A stretch of DNA of 64,000 nt from Winogradskya consettensis (lineage in GTDB: Bacteria; Actinomycetota; Actinomycetes; Mycobacteriales; Micromonosporaceae): positions 62,001 through 126,000 of the forward strand of contig NZ_BOQP01000029.1 of the NCBI RefSeq assembly GCF_018332715.1, in the 5' to 3' direction. The translations under genes were made by a program, and so were the position numbers. Positions 24,706 through 31,563 of this stretch are shown here, piece after piece. The notes beneath the pieces were generated by a model, which was given only the letters and a program-made list of their open reading frames with translations, was not told the DNA's origin and did not search any database. Numbering within the stretch: position 1 is the first letter of the stretch; every line of letters starts with the position of its first letter.

Positions 24706-26700
24706 ATGGCAAATCGGCTGGCGAATGCGACCTCGCCCTACCTGCTCCAGCACGCCGGCAACCCGGTCGACTGGTGGCCGTGGTCGCAAGAGGCGTTCGA
24801 GGAGGCACGCCGGCGCGACGTGCCCGTGCTGATCTCCGTCGGCTATGCGGCCTGTCACTGGTGTCACGTGATGGCTCACGAGTCGTTCGAGGACGAGGCT
24901 GTTGCCGCCTCGGTCAACGAGAAGTTCGTCGCGATCAAGGTGGATCGGGAGGAGCGGCCCGACGTCGATGCCGTCTACATGACCGCCACCCAGGCGATGA
25001 CCGGGCAGGGTGGCTGGCCGATGACCGTCTTCGCGACGCCAGACGGCGACCCGTTCTTCTGCGGCACCTACTTCCCGCGTGCCAACTTCAGCCGCCTGCT
25101 CGACTCGGTTGCCGAGGCGTGGCGGGATCAGCGGGAGGCCATCCTTGACCAGGGGGCCAAGGTGGTCAAGGCGATCGGTGGTGCCCAGCTCGTCGGCGGG
25201 CCGACCGCCCCGATCTCGGCCGAGCTTCTCGACGCGGCGGCGACCCAGCTCGCCAAGGACCACGACGAGCAGTGGGGCGGCTTCGGCGGCGCGCCCAAGT
25301 TCCCGCCGCACATGAATCTGCTCTTCCTGCTGCGTCACCACCAGCGCACTGGCTCGCCCGAAGACCTCGAGATCGTCCGTCACACCACCGAGCAGATGGC
25401 CCGCGGCGGCATCTACGACCAGCTCGCCGGGGGCTTCGCGCGCTATGCGGTCGACCAGACGTGGACGGTCCCGCACTTCGAAAAGATGCTCTACGACAAC
25501 GCGCTGCTCCTGCGCGCCTACACCCAGCTCTGGCGCCTGACCGGCGATGCTCTCGCCCGGCGCGTGGCCGACGAGACCGCGACCTTCCTGCTGCGTGACC
25601 TCGCCACTCCCGCCGGCGGCCTGGCCTCCGCCCTCGACGCCGACACCGACGGCACCGAGGGCCTTACCTACTCCTGGACCCCGGCGCAGCTCATCCAGGC
25701 GCTCGGCGAAGACGACGGCACCTGGGCGGCCGACCTCTTCGCGGTCACGACGGCCGGCACCTTCGAACACGGCACCAGCGTTCTGGCGCTGGCCAGAGAC
25801 ATCGACGAAGCAACACCCGACCTCGTGTCGCGCTGGCAGGAAATCAGGTCCCGCCTTTATTCAGTACGCACCCAGCGCCCACAACCGCAGAGAGACGACA
25901 AGGTCGTCGCCTCCTGGAACGGACTCGCCATCACGGCGCTGGCCGAACACGCCACCCTGCTCGACTCCGCACCGTCGGGTGCTGCGGCCGTCGAGTTGGC
26001 GAGGGTGCTTGCGGAGCGGCACATTGTCGATGGGCGGCTGCGCCGGGTTTCGCGGGACGGCGTGGTGGGGGAGCCGGCCGGTGTGCTCGAGGACTACGGC
26101 GCGGTGGCCGAGGCCTTCTGCGCTGTGCACCAGCTCACGGGCGAGGGGCGCTGGCTCACACTCGCGGGTCAGCTGCTCGACGTCGCGCTGGACCATTTCG
26201 GCACCGGCGAGGGCGGCTTCTACGACACGGCCGACGACGCGGAACGACTGGTCACGCGGCCTGCTGATCCGACGGACAACGCGACTCCCTCCGGGCTGTC
26301 AGCCATCTGCGCGGGCCTCGTTGCCTACTCGGCGCTGACCGGCGAAACCCGCTACCGCGAAGCCGCCGACGCAGCCCTGGCCACGGTCGGCCCCCTGATC
26401 GGCAGCCACGGCCGCTTCGCCGGCTATTCGGCAACGGTCGCTGAGGCAGTCCTCGCCGGCCCCTACGAGATCGCCATCGTCACGGAAGACCCCCAGGACC
26501 CCCTGATCGCCGCCGCCCACCGCCACGCCCCGCCCGGAACGGTCATCGTCACCGGCCGCCCCGGCCAGGACGGCATCCCCCTCCTGGCGGACCGGCCCCT
26601 GATCAACGGCAGCGGCGCGGCATACGTGTGCCGGGGCTTCGTCTGCGACCGCCCGGCCACCACCGTCGACGAACTCACCGCGAGCCTGACCGCGCGGTGA
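24706..26700 (+). CDS. DUF255 thioredoxin-fold protein (YyaL type)
   Basis: A 664-aa cytosolic protein. Residues ~1-165 are a thioredoxin-like DUF255 domain with the active-site motif CHWCH (C50, C53) and KVDREERPDVD. The remainder is an (alpha/alpha)6 barrel related to N-acylglucosamine 2-epimerases, with FGGAPKFPPHMNLLFLL and T-V-P-H-F-E-K-M-L-Y-D-N. The family includes human SPATA20; its role is unsettled. The place matches Rv1084. TAGCGT 6 nt before the ATG and no Shine-Dalgarno suggest leaderless translation. Confidence 0.92.
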   Translation: MANRLANATSPYLLQHAGNPVDWWPWSQEAFEEARRRDVPVLISVGYAACHWCHVMAHESFEDEAVAASVNEKFVAIKVDREERPDVDAVYMTATQAMTGQGGWPMTVFATPDGDPFFCGTYFPRANFSRLLDSVAEAWRDQREAILDQGAKVVKAIGGAQLVGGPTAPISAELLDAAATQLAKDHDEQWGGFGGAPKFPPHMNLLFLLRHHQRTGSPEDLEIVRHTTEQMARGGIYDQLAGGFARYAVDQTWTVPHFEKMLYDNALLLRAYTQLWRLTGDALARRVADETATFLLRDLATPAGGLASALDADTDGTEGLTYSWTPAQLIQALGEDDGTWAADLFAVTTAGTFEHGTSVLALARDIDEATPDLVSRWQEIRSRLYSVRTQRPQPQRDDKVVASWNGLAITALAEHATLLDSAPSGAAAVELARVLAERHIVDGRLRRVSRDGVVGEPAGVLEDYGAVAEAFCAVHQLTGEGRWLTLAGQLLDVALDHFGTGEGGFYDTADDAERLVTRPADPTDNATPSGLSAICAGLVAYSALTGETRYREAADAALATVGPLIGSHGRFAGYSATVAEAVLAGPYEIAIVTEDPQDPLIAAAHRHAPPGTVIVTGRPGQDGIPLLADRPLINGSGAAYVCRGFVCDRPATTVDELTASLTAR

Positions 26701-26712
26701 CGAAACGCAGGT

Positions 26713-26759
26713 GATCGTCCCGGCCGGCCCTGATCCACTCCGGCCGGGACGATCTTTTT
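26713..26759 (+). terminator. rho-independent terminator
   Basis: A perfect 15-bp stem (26713-26727 with 26740-26754), 12-nt loop and TTTTT tail 12 bp after the DUF255 stop. This canonical form is uncommon in high-GC actinomycetes. Confidence 0.93.
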
Positions 26760-26781
26760 AATGTGACGATCCTTTAATGTG

Positions 26782-26810
26782 TTGCCCCGTGGTGAATGGG
26801 TGTCTAACGT
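26782..26810 (+). promoter_or_regulatory. promoter of the 58-codon gene
   Basis: TTGCCC (26782-26787), a 17-bp spacer and TAACGT (26805-26810) form a good vegetative promoter. The predicted start of transcription is ~30 nt before the small gene's ATG. Confidence 0.6.
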
Positions 26811-26848
26811 AGTTCTCAACAGCCGGGCCGAGTGGTGAGGAGAGACAG

Positions 26849-27025
26849 ATGTCGCAGCGAGCTTCTATTGCACTGCAGGGCCTTGGTGCCTGCAGCGGCG
26901 TGCGGGTTGTCTGTCTCGCGGCGGCGAGTATTTGTTCCGGCGCGGCCAATGGTGCCGGCGCTGTAGCTAGTGCCGCATATGTCGGCAGCTGCAGCAATTA
27001 TGCCCTTGGGTGGTGGCGTGGCTAG
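26849..27025 (+). CDS. 58-aa Cys/Ala/Gly-rich peptide
   Basis: A 58-codon gene with its own promoter, a Shine-Dalgarno (GAGGAGAG, ~5 nt upstream) and a terminator 21 bp after the stop. The product begins MSQRAS, contains four cysteines at 15, 22, 29 and 48 (the first three spaced seven apart), many Ala/Gly/Ser, and ends G-W-W-R-G. No transmembrane prediction is compelling and no family is known to me. A ribosomally made modified peptide is one idea, but no modifying enzyme is nearby. Its position directly before the tRNA array is notable. Confidence 0.55.
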   Translation: MSQRASIALQGLGACSGVRVVCLAAASICSGAANGAGAVASAAYVGSCSNYALGWWRG

Positions 27026-27045
27026 CAGTTGCTAGCGTTCTAACG

Positions 27046-27080
27046 CCGCCCTCCCCGCACGTGGGATCGGGCGGTTTTTT
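27046..27080 (+). terminator. rho-independent terminator
   Basis: CCGCCC (27046-27051) pairs with GGGCGG (27069-27074), extended by an inner TCCC/GGGA, followed by TTTTTT. It ends the 58-codon gene and separates it from the tRNA array. Confidence 0.85.
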
Positions 27081-27111
27081 GTTGTCCACGGCAGGGTCCG
27101 GGGCACATGAA

Positions 27112-27140
27112 TTGAGAAACTGCACAGTGGACAGCAATAT
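27112..27140 (+). promoter_or_regulatory. candidate tRNA-array promoter
   Basis: TTGAGA (27112-27117), 17 bp, then CAATAT (27135-27140) in a conspicuously AT-rich patch ending 5 bp before the first tRNA. The -10 match is imperfect. Confidence 0.4.
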
Positions 27141-27145
27141 TTTTT

Positions 27146-27217
27146 GGGCTTGTGGCGCAGTGGTAGCGCACCGGCGCGGCATGCCGGGGGTCGACGGTTC
27201 GAATCCGTCCAGGTCCA
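27146..27217 (+). tRNA. tRNA-Ala(GGC), with C33
   Basis: A 72-nt cloverleaf: acceptor GGGCTTG/CAGGTCC with the alanine identity pair G3-U70, D stem GCGC/GCGC, anticodon stem CCGGC/GCCGG, loop GCGGCAT, T arm GACGG-TTCGAAT-CCGTC, discriminator A. The anticodon read at 34-36 is GGC. Position 33, almost universally U, is C here. CCA is not encoded. Confidence 0.75.
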
Positions 27218-27245
27218 CGGGTTGCGGGTGGGTCCGCGGCTTGAT

Positions 27246-27318
27246 GTCTTCGTAGCCCAACGGTAGAGGCGCGACGTCGAGGGCGTCGTCAGTGCGCGTT
27301 CGAATCGCGCCGGGGACA
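27246..27318 (+). tRNA. tRNA-like gene, anticodon GAG, with C33
   Basis: A 73-nt cloverleaf: acceptor GTCTTCG/CGGGGAC, anticodon stem CGACG/CGTCG, loop TCGAGGG, T arm GCGCG-TTCGAAT-CGCGC, discriminator A. GAG would be leucine, but normal bacterial tRNA-Leu has a long variable arm and this one has only five nucleotides. Position 33 is again C. Identity is therefore uncertain. Confidence 0.65.
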
Positions 27319-27332
27319 CGTTTTGTTTTCCA

Positions 27333-27401
27333 GGGCTGGGTGCTGGTGCGCAGGAGAGTTTCGCAAGGTCTCTGTGCGGGGTTCGACTCCCCGACGGTCC
27401 A
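27333..27401 (+). tRNA. degenerate tRNA-like element
   Basis: Acceptor GGGCTGG/ACGGTCC (last pair mismatched) and a perfect T arm CGGGG-TTCGACT-CCCCG are clear. The D arm is vestigial and the middle forms a GGAGA/TCTCT stem with an 11-nt loop instead of 7. No anticodon can be assigned with confidence. Either a decayed tRNA or a structural variant. Confidence 0.5.
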
Positions 27402-27437
27402 CGGGTCCACGGGGTCCACGGGTTCACGGGGTTCACG
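27402..27437 (+). repeat. 9-bp repeats copying a tRNA 3' end
   Basis: Four tandem units of GGGTCCACG/GGTTCACGG follow the third tRNA-like gene. They match the 3' terminal GGTCCACGG of the first and third array members. Confidence 0.75.
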
Positions 27438-27439
27438 AA

Positions 27440-27534
27440 GGGGAGCTGGCCGAGTCTGGTTTAAGGCAGTGGATTGCTAATCCGCCGTAGGGGTCGTATG
27501 GCTTCTACCGGGAGTTCGAATCTCCCGCTCTCCG
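27440..27534 (+). tRNA. tRNA-Ser(GCT)
   Basis: A 95-nt class II tRNA: acceptor GGGGAGC/GCTCTCC, anticodon stem GTGGA/TCCGC with loop TTGCTAA, a long variable arm, T arm CGGGA-GTTCGAA-TCCCG type, and discriminator G as expected for serine. Confidence 0.88.
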
Positions 27535-27550
27535 CGTTCTTTTTGGTCAT

Positions 27551-27624
27551 GTCGCTGTAGCTCAGATGGTTGGAGTGCCGCTCTGATAAGGCGGAGGTCG
27601 CTGGTTCGAATCCAGCCGGCGATA
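27551..27624 (+). tRNA. tRNA-Ile(GAT)
   Basis: A 74-nt cloverleaf: acceptor GTCGCTG/CGGCGAT, anticodon stem CCGCT/GGCGG with loop CTGATAA, T arm GCTGG-TTCGAAT-CCAGC, discriminator A. No CCA encoded. Confidence 0.9.
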
Positions 27625-27636
27625 CGTAAGTGTCAT

Positions 27637-27709
27637 TCCGGCGTCGCCCAATGGCAGGGCAGCGCACTGTTAATGCGTACAGGTGAAGGTTCGAGTCCTT
27701 CCGCCGGAG
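27637..27709 (+). tRNA. tRNA-Asn(GTT)
   Basis: Acceptor TCCGGCG/CGCCGGA, D stem GCCC/GGGC, anticodon stem GCGCA/TGCGT with loop CTGTTAA, T arm GAAGG-TTCGAGT-CCTTC, discriminator G. Confidence 0.9.
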
Positions 27710-27722
27710 CGTTTTTTTTCCC

Positions 27723-27794
27723 GCCCGTATGGCTCAGCGGGAGAGCGTCCCGTTCACACCGGGAAGGTCCCAGGTTCGATCCCTGGTGCGGGCA
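27723..27794 (+). tRNA. tRNA-Val(CAC)
   Basis: Acceptor GCCCGTA/TGCGGGC, D stem GCTC/GAGC, anticodon stem TCCCG/CGGGA with loop TTCACAC, T arm CCAGG-TTCGATC-CCTGG, discriminator A. Confidence 0.9.
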
Positions 27795-27825
27795 CGTTGC
27801 TCCTCGCGGAGCGGTTGTGGGGCAA

Positions 27826-27907
27826 GCGCGTCGTGGACGTCGGCACGTCCAGCGGTCTGTAAAACCGCCGCCTTCGGGCATACCTGGGTCGGCACCAGGG
27901 ACGCGCA
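27826..27907 (+). tRNA. tRNA-Tyr(GTA) with aberrant T loop
   Basis: Acceptor GCGCGTC/GACGCGC is perfect; anticodon stem GCGGT/ACCGC with loop CTGTAAA gives GTA; a variable arm is present. The T loop reads GTCGGCA instead of TTCGAxx, losing T54. Probably tyrosine, possibly impaired. Confidence 0.75.
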
Positions 27908-27925
27908 CATTGAGGGGAGAAGCTT

Positions 27926-27996
27926 GATCGTATGCCCGAGTGGTGAGGGGGCCGCCTGCAAAGCGGTTCACGCCGGTTCGAGTCCGGCTGCGGTCT
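27926..27996 (+). tRNA. tRNA-Cys(GCA)
   Basis: Acceptor GATCGTA/TGCGGTC, anticodon stem GCCGC/GCGGT with loop CTGCAAA, T arm GCCGG-TTCGAGT-CCGGC, and discriminator T, the cysteine identity base. Confidence 0.88.
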
Positions 27997-28187
27997 CTGG
28001 AGGGTGCTGTCCCGTGGGCAGTGGTGGAGCACGTATGCCGGAAGGGGCGGCAGCGGCTCCAGTGGTTACGGCCCGGCCGGACAGGCGGTGACGTGGGTGG
28101 TGCTTTTGTCGGGGTCGTAGCGCGTACTTGTGAACCTCGCTACCTCGGGAATCACTCACGTCCGGCGGTCGATAGGCTGGTGGGGCG

Positions 28188-29354
28188 ATGGATAATCGAA
28201 CTGGTCTTCCTGTTGTCGGCATGGTGGGTGGCGGGCAGTTGGCCCGGATGACCCACCAGGCCGCGATTGCCCTTGGTCAGTCGTTGCGGGTTCTTTCCGA
28301 GAAGCCTGACGACAGTGCCGCCCTTGTTGCCGCCGATGTGCGGATCGGGACCCATACCGATCTTGCTGCGCTGCGGGAGTTCGCGAAGGGGTGCGAGGCG
28401 GTCACTTTCGACCATGAGCATGTGCCCACCGCGCATATCGCCGCGCTGGCCGCCGAGGGTGTGAAGATCTATCCCGGCGCTGAGGCGATCCTGTTCGCGC
28501 AGGACAAGCAGCAGATGCGGGAGCGGCTGGCTGCCATGGGGGCGCCTGTTCCGCTGTGGCGGGCGGTGTCGTCGGCCGCTGACATTTCGGACTTTGCTTC
28601 TACGGTTGCCCAAGCTCGCGGCGGTACGGGGTGGCCGGTTGTCGCCAAGGCTGTTCGGGGTGGGTATGACGGGCGCGGCGTGTGGATGCTCGGCGGTCTC
28701 GAGGCAGCCTCGGACCTGGTGAGCACGGGAACGCCGTTGATCGTCGAGGAGAAGGTGCCGCTGCGGCGGGAGCTGGCCGCGCTGGTCGCGCGGTCGCCGT
28801 TCGGGCAGGTCGCCGCGTATCCGGTCGTCGAGACCGTGCAGCAGGACGGCATCTGTGTCGAGGTGCTCGCGCCCGCGCCGGGGCTGGCCGAGGAGCTGGC
28901 CGTCGAGGCGCAGCAGCTGGCCATCGACCTGGCGAACGAGCTCGGGGTGGTCGGGCTGCTCGCTGTCGAGCTGTTCGAGACCGACAACGGGATCGTCGTC
29001 AACGAGCTGGCGATGCGGCCGCACAACTCCGGGCACTGGACCATCGAAGGCGCGCGGACCTCACAGTTCGAGCAGCACCTGCGGGCCGTGCTCGACTATC
29101 CGATGGGCGAGACGTCGCTGACCGCGCCGGCTGTGGTCATGGCCAACGTGCTCGGCGGCGAACCCGGCGGTATGTCGATCGACGAGCGGTTGCACCACCT
29201 GTTCGCCGAGGACCCCGGCGCGCGGGTTCATCTCTACGGCAAGCAGGTGCGTCCCGGCCGCAAGATCGGTCACGTCACGGTCCTCGGTGACGACATGACA
29301 TCCGTACGCGCCAGAGCGGTTCGCGCCGCCCGATGGCTTCAGGAAGGTTCGTGA
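28188..29354 (+). CDS. purK: 5-(carboxyamino)imidazole ribonucleotide synthase
   Basis: A 388-aa ATP-grasp enzyme that carboxylates AIR with ATP and bicarbonate in purine synthesis. The N-terminus VVGMVGGGQLARMT, the ATP-grasp loop G-G-Y-D-G-R-G-V-W and the E-L-A-M-R-P-H-N-S-G-H-W-T-I-E motif are diagnostic. TAGGCT lies 9 nt before the ATG and no Shine-Dalgarno is present, so it is probably leaderless. The stop overlaps the purE start by one base. Confidence 0.95.
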   Translation: MDNRTGLPVVGMVGGGQLARMTHQAAIALGQSLRVLSEKPDDSAALVAADVRIGTHTDLAALREFAKGCEAVTFDHEHVPTAHIAALAAEGVKIYPGAEAILFAQDKQQMRERLAAMGAPVPLWRAVSSAADISDFASTVAQARGGTGWPVVAKAVRGGYDGRGVWMLGGLEAASDLVSTGTPLIVEEKVPLRRELAALVARSPFGQVAAYPVVETVQQDGICVEVLAPAPGLAEELAVEAQQLAIDLANELGVVGLLAVELFETDNGIVVNELAMRPHNSGHWTIEGARTSQFEQHLRAVLDYPMGETSLTAPAVVMANVLGGEPGGMSIDERLHHLFAEDPGARVHLYGKQVRPGRKIGHVTVLGDDMTSVRARAVRAARWLQEGS

Positions 29355-29851
29355 TGGGTCCCGTTGTCGGCGTGATCATGGGAAGCGACTCCGACTGGTC
29401 CACGATGGAGGCCGCGGCGCACGCCCTTGCCGAGTTCGAGGTCCCGTTCGAGGTCGGCGTCGTCTCCGCTCACCGTACGGTGCAGAAGATGGTCGACTAC
29501 GCGACGTCGGCCACTGATCGTGGGCTCAAGGTCATCATCACCGGAGCGGGTGGCGCGGCGCATCTGCCGGGCATGGTCGCGGCGCTGACGCCGTTGCCGG
29601 TCATCGGTGTGCCGGTGCCGTTGAAGTATCTCGACGGGATGGATTCGCTGCTCTCGATCGTGCAGATGCCGGCTGGGGTTCCGGTGGCGACTGTGTCCAT
29701 CGGCGGGGCGCGCAATGCCGGGCTGCTGGCCGTGCGGATTCTTGCCGCGTCCGATCCGGTGCTGCTCAAGAAGATGCAGGCGTTCCAGGCGAACCTCGAG
29801 CAGGTTGTTGCCGAGAAGGACGAGGCGCTGCGCAAGCGGCTCATGTCGTAG
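29354..29851 (+). CDS. purE: N5-CAIR mutase
   Basis: A 165-aa class I PurE that rearranges N5-CAIR to CAIR, acting on the PurK product. The motif V-I-M-G-S-D-S-D-W-S-T-M, V-S-A-H-R-T and the G-A-G-G-A-A-H-L-P-G-M loop are present. ATG 29354 has AGGAAGG upstream and overlaps the purK stop (TGATG), giving coupled translation. The stop codon lies inside the first unit of a downstream tandem repeat. Confidence 0.95.
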   Translation: MGPVVGVIMGSDSDWSTMEAAAHALAEFEVPFEVGVVSAHRTVQKMVDYATSATDRGLKVIITGAGGAAHLPGMVAALTPLPVIGVPVPLKYLDGMDSLLSIVQMPAGVPVATVSIGGARNAGLLAVRILAASDPVLLKKMQAFQANLEQVVAEKDEALRKRLMS

Positions 29852-29918
29852 CCCCTGCCCTGTTGTCGTAGCCCTGCCCTGTTGTCGTAGCCCTGCCCTG
29901 TTGTCGTGGCCTCCCTGT
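29844..29918 (+). repeat. 19-20 bp tandem repeat at the purE 3' end
   Basis: Units TGTCGTAGCCC(C)TGCCCTGT at 29844-29863, 29864-29882 and 29883-29901, with a degenerate fourth to 29918. Each carries a TAG; the first is the purE stop. Confidence 0.9.
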
Positions 29919-30136
29919 GCAGAGATCGTAGGCTGCCTGGATTTGCGCGTGTGACGCTCACGGTGTGTGGTCGTGGGGGTCGGGGCTGTTCGTAGCGTCA
30001 CGGAGGTTGTCCACGCTGGGTGACCTGGCTGCGGTGACCGCGCTCAGCGACGGTGATGGCGACGGTGGTCAGTGCCGTTTTCGTCGCCGACGGGTCTGCT
30101 GCGCGGTTGGTTCGTGGCGGTGTTTGGATGGTTGGC

Positions 30137-30535
30137 ATGAGTGCTGAGATCACGGCTGTGTACGGGCGGCTGTTGGATGCCTGGAATGCGGGAGATGCCG
30201 AAGCAGCCGCGGTGCTGTTCGCGGACGGCGGGCTGCTGATCGGTTTCGACGGCGGCCAGACCGGCGGGGTGGAGGTTCCGGCAGGAGGCTCCTACGTGGC
30301 CAAGGTTCGGCGCATCCGGGATGACCGTTTGCTGTACGCGATCGTGGGCGTGGTGCCGCCCGGTTCGTACGACCTGGACCCGGCGTTGAACGCCGTTCAT
30401 ACGGTCGTGGTGGAGGACGGGAAGATCGTGCTGTTCCAGAGCACGCCGGCGAAGTACATGGCCCGCCCGGATCTCGCCGCCTCGCACAACGCCGAGCTGA
30501 CGCCGCTGCTGCTCACCGGCGACACCCTCGGGTAG
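30137..30535 (+). CDS. SgcJ/EcaC-type SnoaL-like protein
   Basis: A 132-aa NTF2-fold protein (ITAVYGRLLDAWNAGDAEA start; AGGSYVAKVRRIRD and AVHTVVVEDGKIVLFQ strands) resembling the SgcJ/EcaC family, with enzymes or accessory proteins of diverse function. No catalytic assignment is possible. The frame opens at 30053; ATG 30137 begins the conserved helix, with ATG 30128 as an alternative. Confidence 0.75.
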   Translation: MSAEITAVYGRLLDAWNAGDAEAAAVLFADGGLLIGFDGGQTGGVEVPAGGSYVAKVRRIRDDRLLYAIVGVVPPGSYDLDPALNAVHTVVVEDGKIVLFQSTPAKYMARPDLAASHNAELTPLLLTGDTLG

Positions 30536-30539
30536 CTGA

Positions 30540-30952
30540 TCAAAGGTGCAGAAGCTCCCACTGCGGGTCGAAGGGTAGAGCTGCCAGGCCGGCGATGGCG
30601 CGGGGTGGGAAGTCGGGCCAGGAGTCGCGGCGGGTGTCGTGGCGGCGGTTGAGGTGCCGTCCAGGAAGATTTGTGTACGCCGGAGCCCGTCGACTCCCGC
30701 AGCGGCGTCGATTTCCCCCGCGGCGATCGCGTCGCCGTATTCGTCGAGGTCGCAGTACCACCAGCCGCGTTGCTGGCCCGGGAAGATGACCGGCTGGTTG
30801 ATCTGGAATCCGGTGTCGAGCAGGATGAAACTGCGCTGGAGCTTCTCCTCGCCGTGCCACGGAAAGCCCCAGTCGTAGGCGATCGCCGCGCCGTCGCGGT
30901 GGCCCGCGGCTCGGATGGCGCCGTCGCGGATGACGGTTACGGGCGTGGCCAT
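30540..30952 (-). pseudogene. DUF402-like gene, frameshifted and internally shortened
   Basis: The - strand from ATG 30952 encodes the start of a DUF402-like protein (VTVIRDGAIRAAGHRDG, then QRSFILLDTGFQINQPVIFP and G-W-W-Y-C-D-L). WYCDL joins directly to DEYGDAIAAGEI, as if ~30 residues between two D-L motifs were lost. Near 30657-30661 the frame then shifts: RRTQIFLD is continued as RHLNRRHDTRRDSWPDFPP only in another frame, explained by loss of one C in a GACCGG context. The second frame ends at TGA 30540-30542. The start overlaps the GrpB stop by one base. Confidence 0.7.
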
Positions 30953-31545
30953 CAGTCGCGGAGGCCTGCCCGTTTGAGGATGTCGACGATCACCGCGGCT
31001 TTGCTGCCGACGTAGTTGGCCATCGAGAGCGGGTGGGCGGCTGCGGCCTCGTACTTCTGGGCTGCGTAGCGGTCACGGGCTGCCGGGTGGGTGCGGAGCC
31101 AGTCGCGCAGGATGAGGTGGCGCAGGTATTCGTCGCAGTCGGGTCCGAAGACGTGCAAGTTGACGTCGTGGGAGTCGGTCCAGAGGCAGCGGTGTTCGTA
31201 CCAGTGGGGCTCGCGGGTGCGCAGGGTGTAGCCGGCCGCGGTCAGGTCGGGGACGTAGGCGTTCTCGTCGGCGGGGTCGGCGACGATCAGGTCGATGTCC
31301 AGGCGGTCTTTGGCGGGCAGGTCGGGCACCGCTGTGGAGCCGACGTGGTCGAGCGCAATGACCCGGTCGCCCAGCGCGGCACGGATGCGGGTTTCCTCGC
31401 GGGCGTACATGTGCGGCCACTCCGGGTCGTACGCGCTGACCGTGATTGGTTTGGTCACCTCGGATGGGCGGTCCCCGACCGTGCGCAGCTTCATCTGGCC
31501 GGGGGTGAGCGGCGCGGCGGGCGCCGGTAGCGGTGGGATGCGCAT
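30952..31545 (-). CDS. GrpB family (UPF0157) nucleotidyltransferase-fold protein
   Basis: A 197-aa protein with the family hallmarks V-S-A-Y-D-P-E-W-P, H-V-G-S-T-A-V-P-D-L-P-A-K-D-R-L-D-I-D-L and N-L-H-V-F near the end. GrpB proteins have a nucleotidyltransferase fold and no settled function. ATG 31545 is chosen, close to a GGAGG. It starts 19 bp after the giant membrane protein gene and is coupled to the broken DUF402-like gene. Confidence 0.88.
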   Translation of the reverse strand: MRIPPLPAPAAPLTPGQMKLRTVGDRPSEVTKPITVSAYDPEWPHMYAREETRIRAALGDRVIALDHVGSTAVPDLPAKDRLDIDLIVADPADENAYVPDLTAAGYTLRTREPHWYEHRCLWTDSHDVNLHVFGPDCDEYLRHLILRDWLRTHPAARDRYAAQKYEAAAAHPLSMANYVGSKAAVIVDILKRAGLRD

Positions 31546-31563
31546 TGCCTCCAAGTTAGATCA

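Noticed and set aside
27997..28187. A tenth tRNA after tRNA-Cys
   Set aside because: The sequence has short complementary stretches, but no T-loop (TTCGA) or closing acceptor stem was found.
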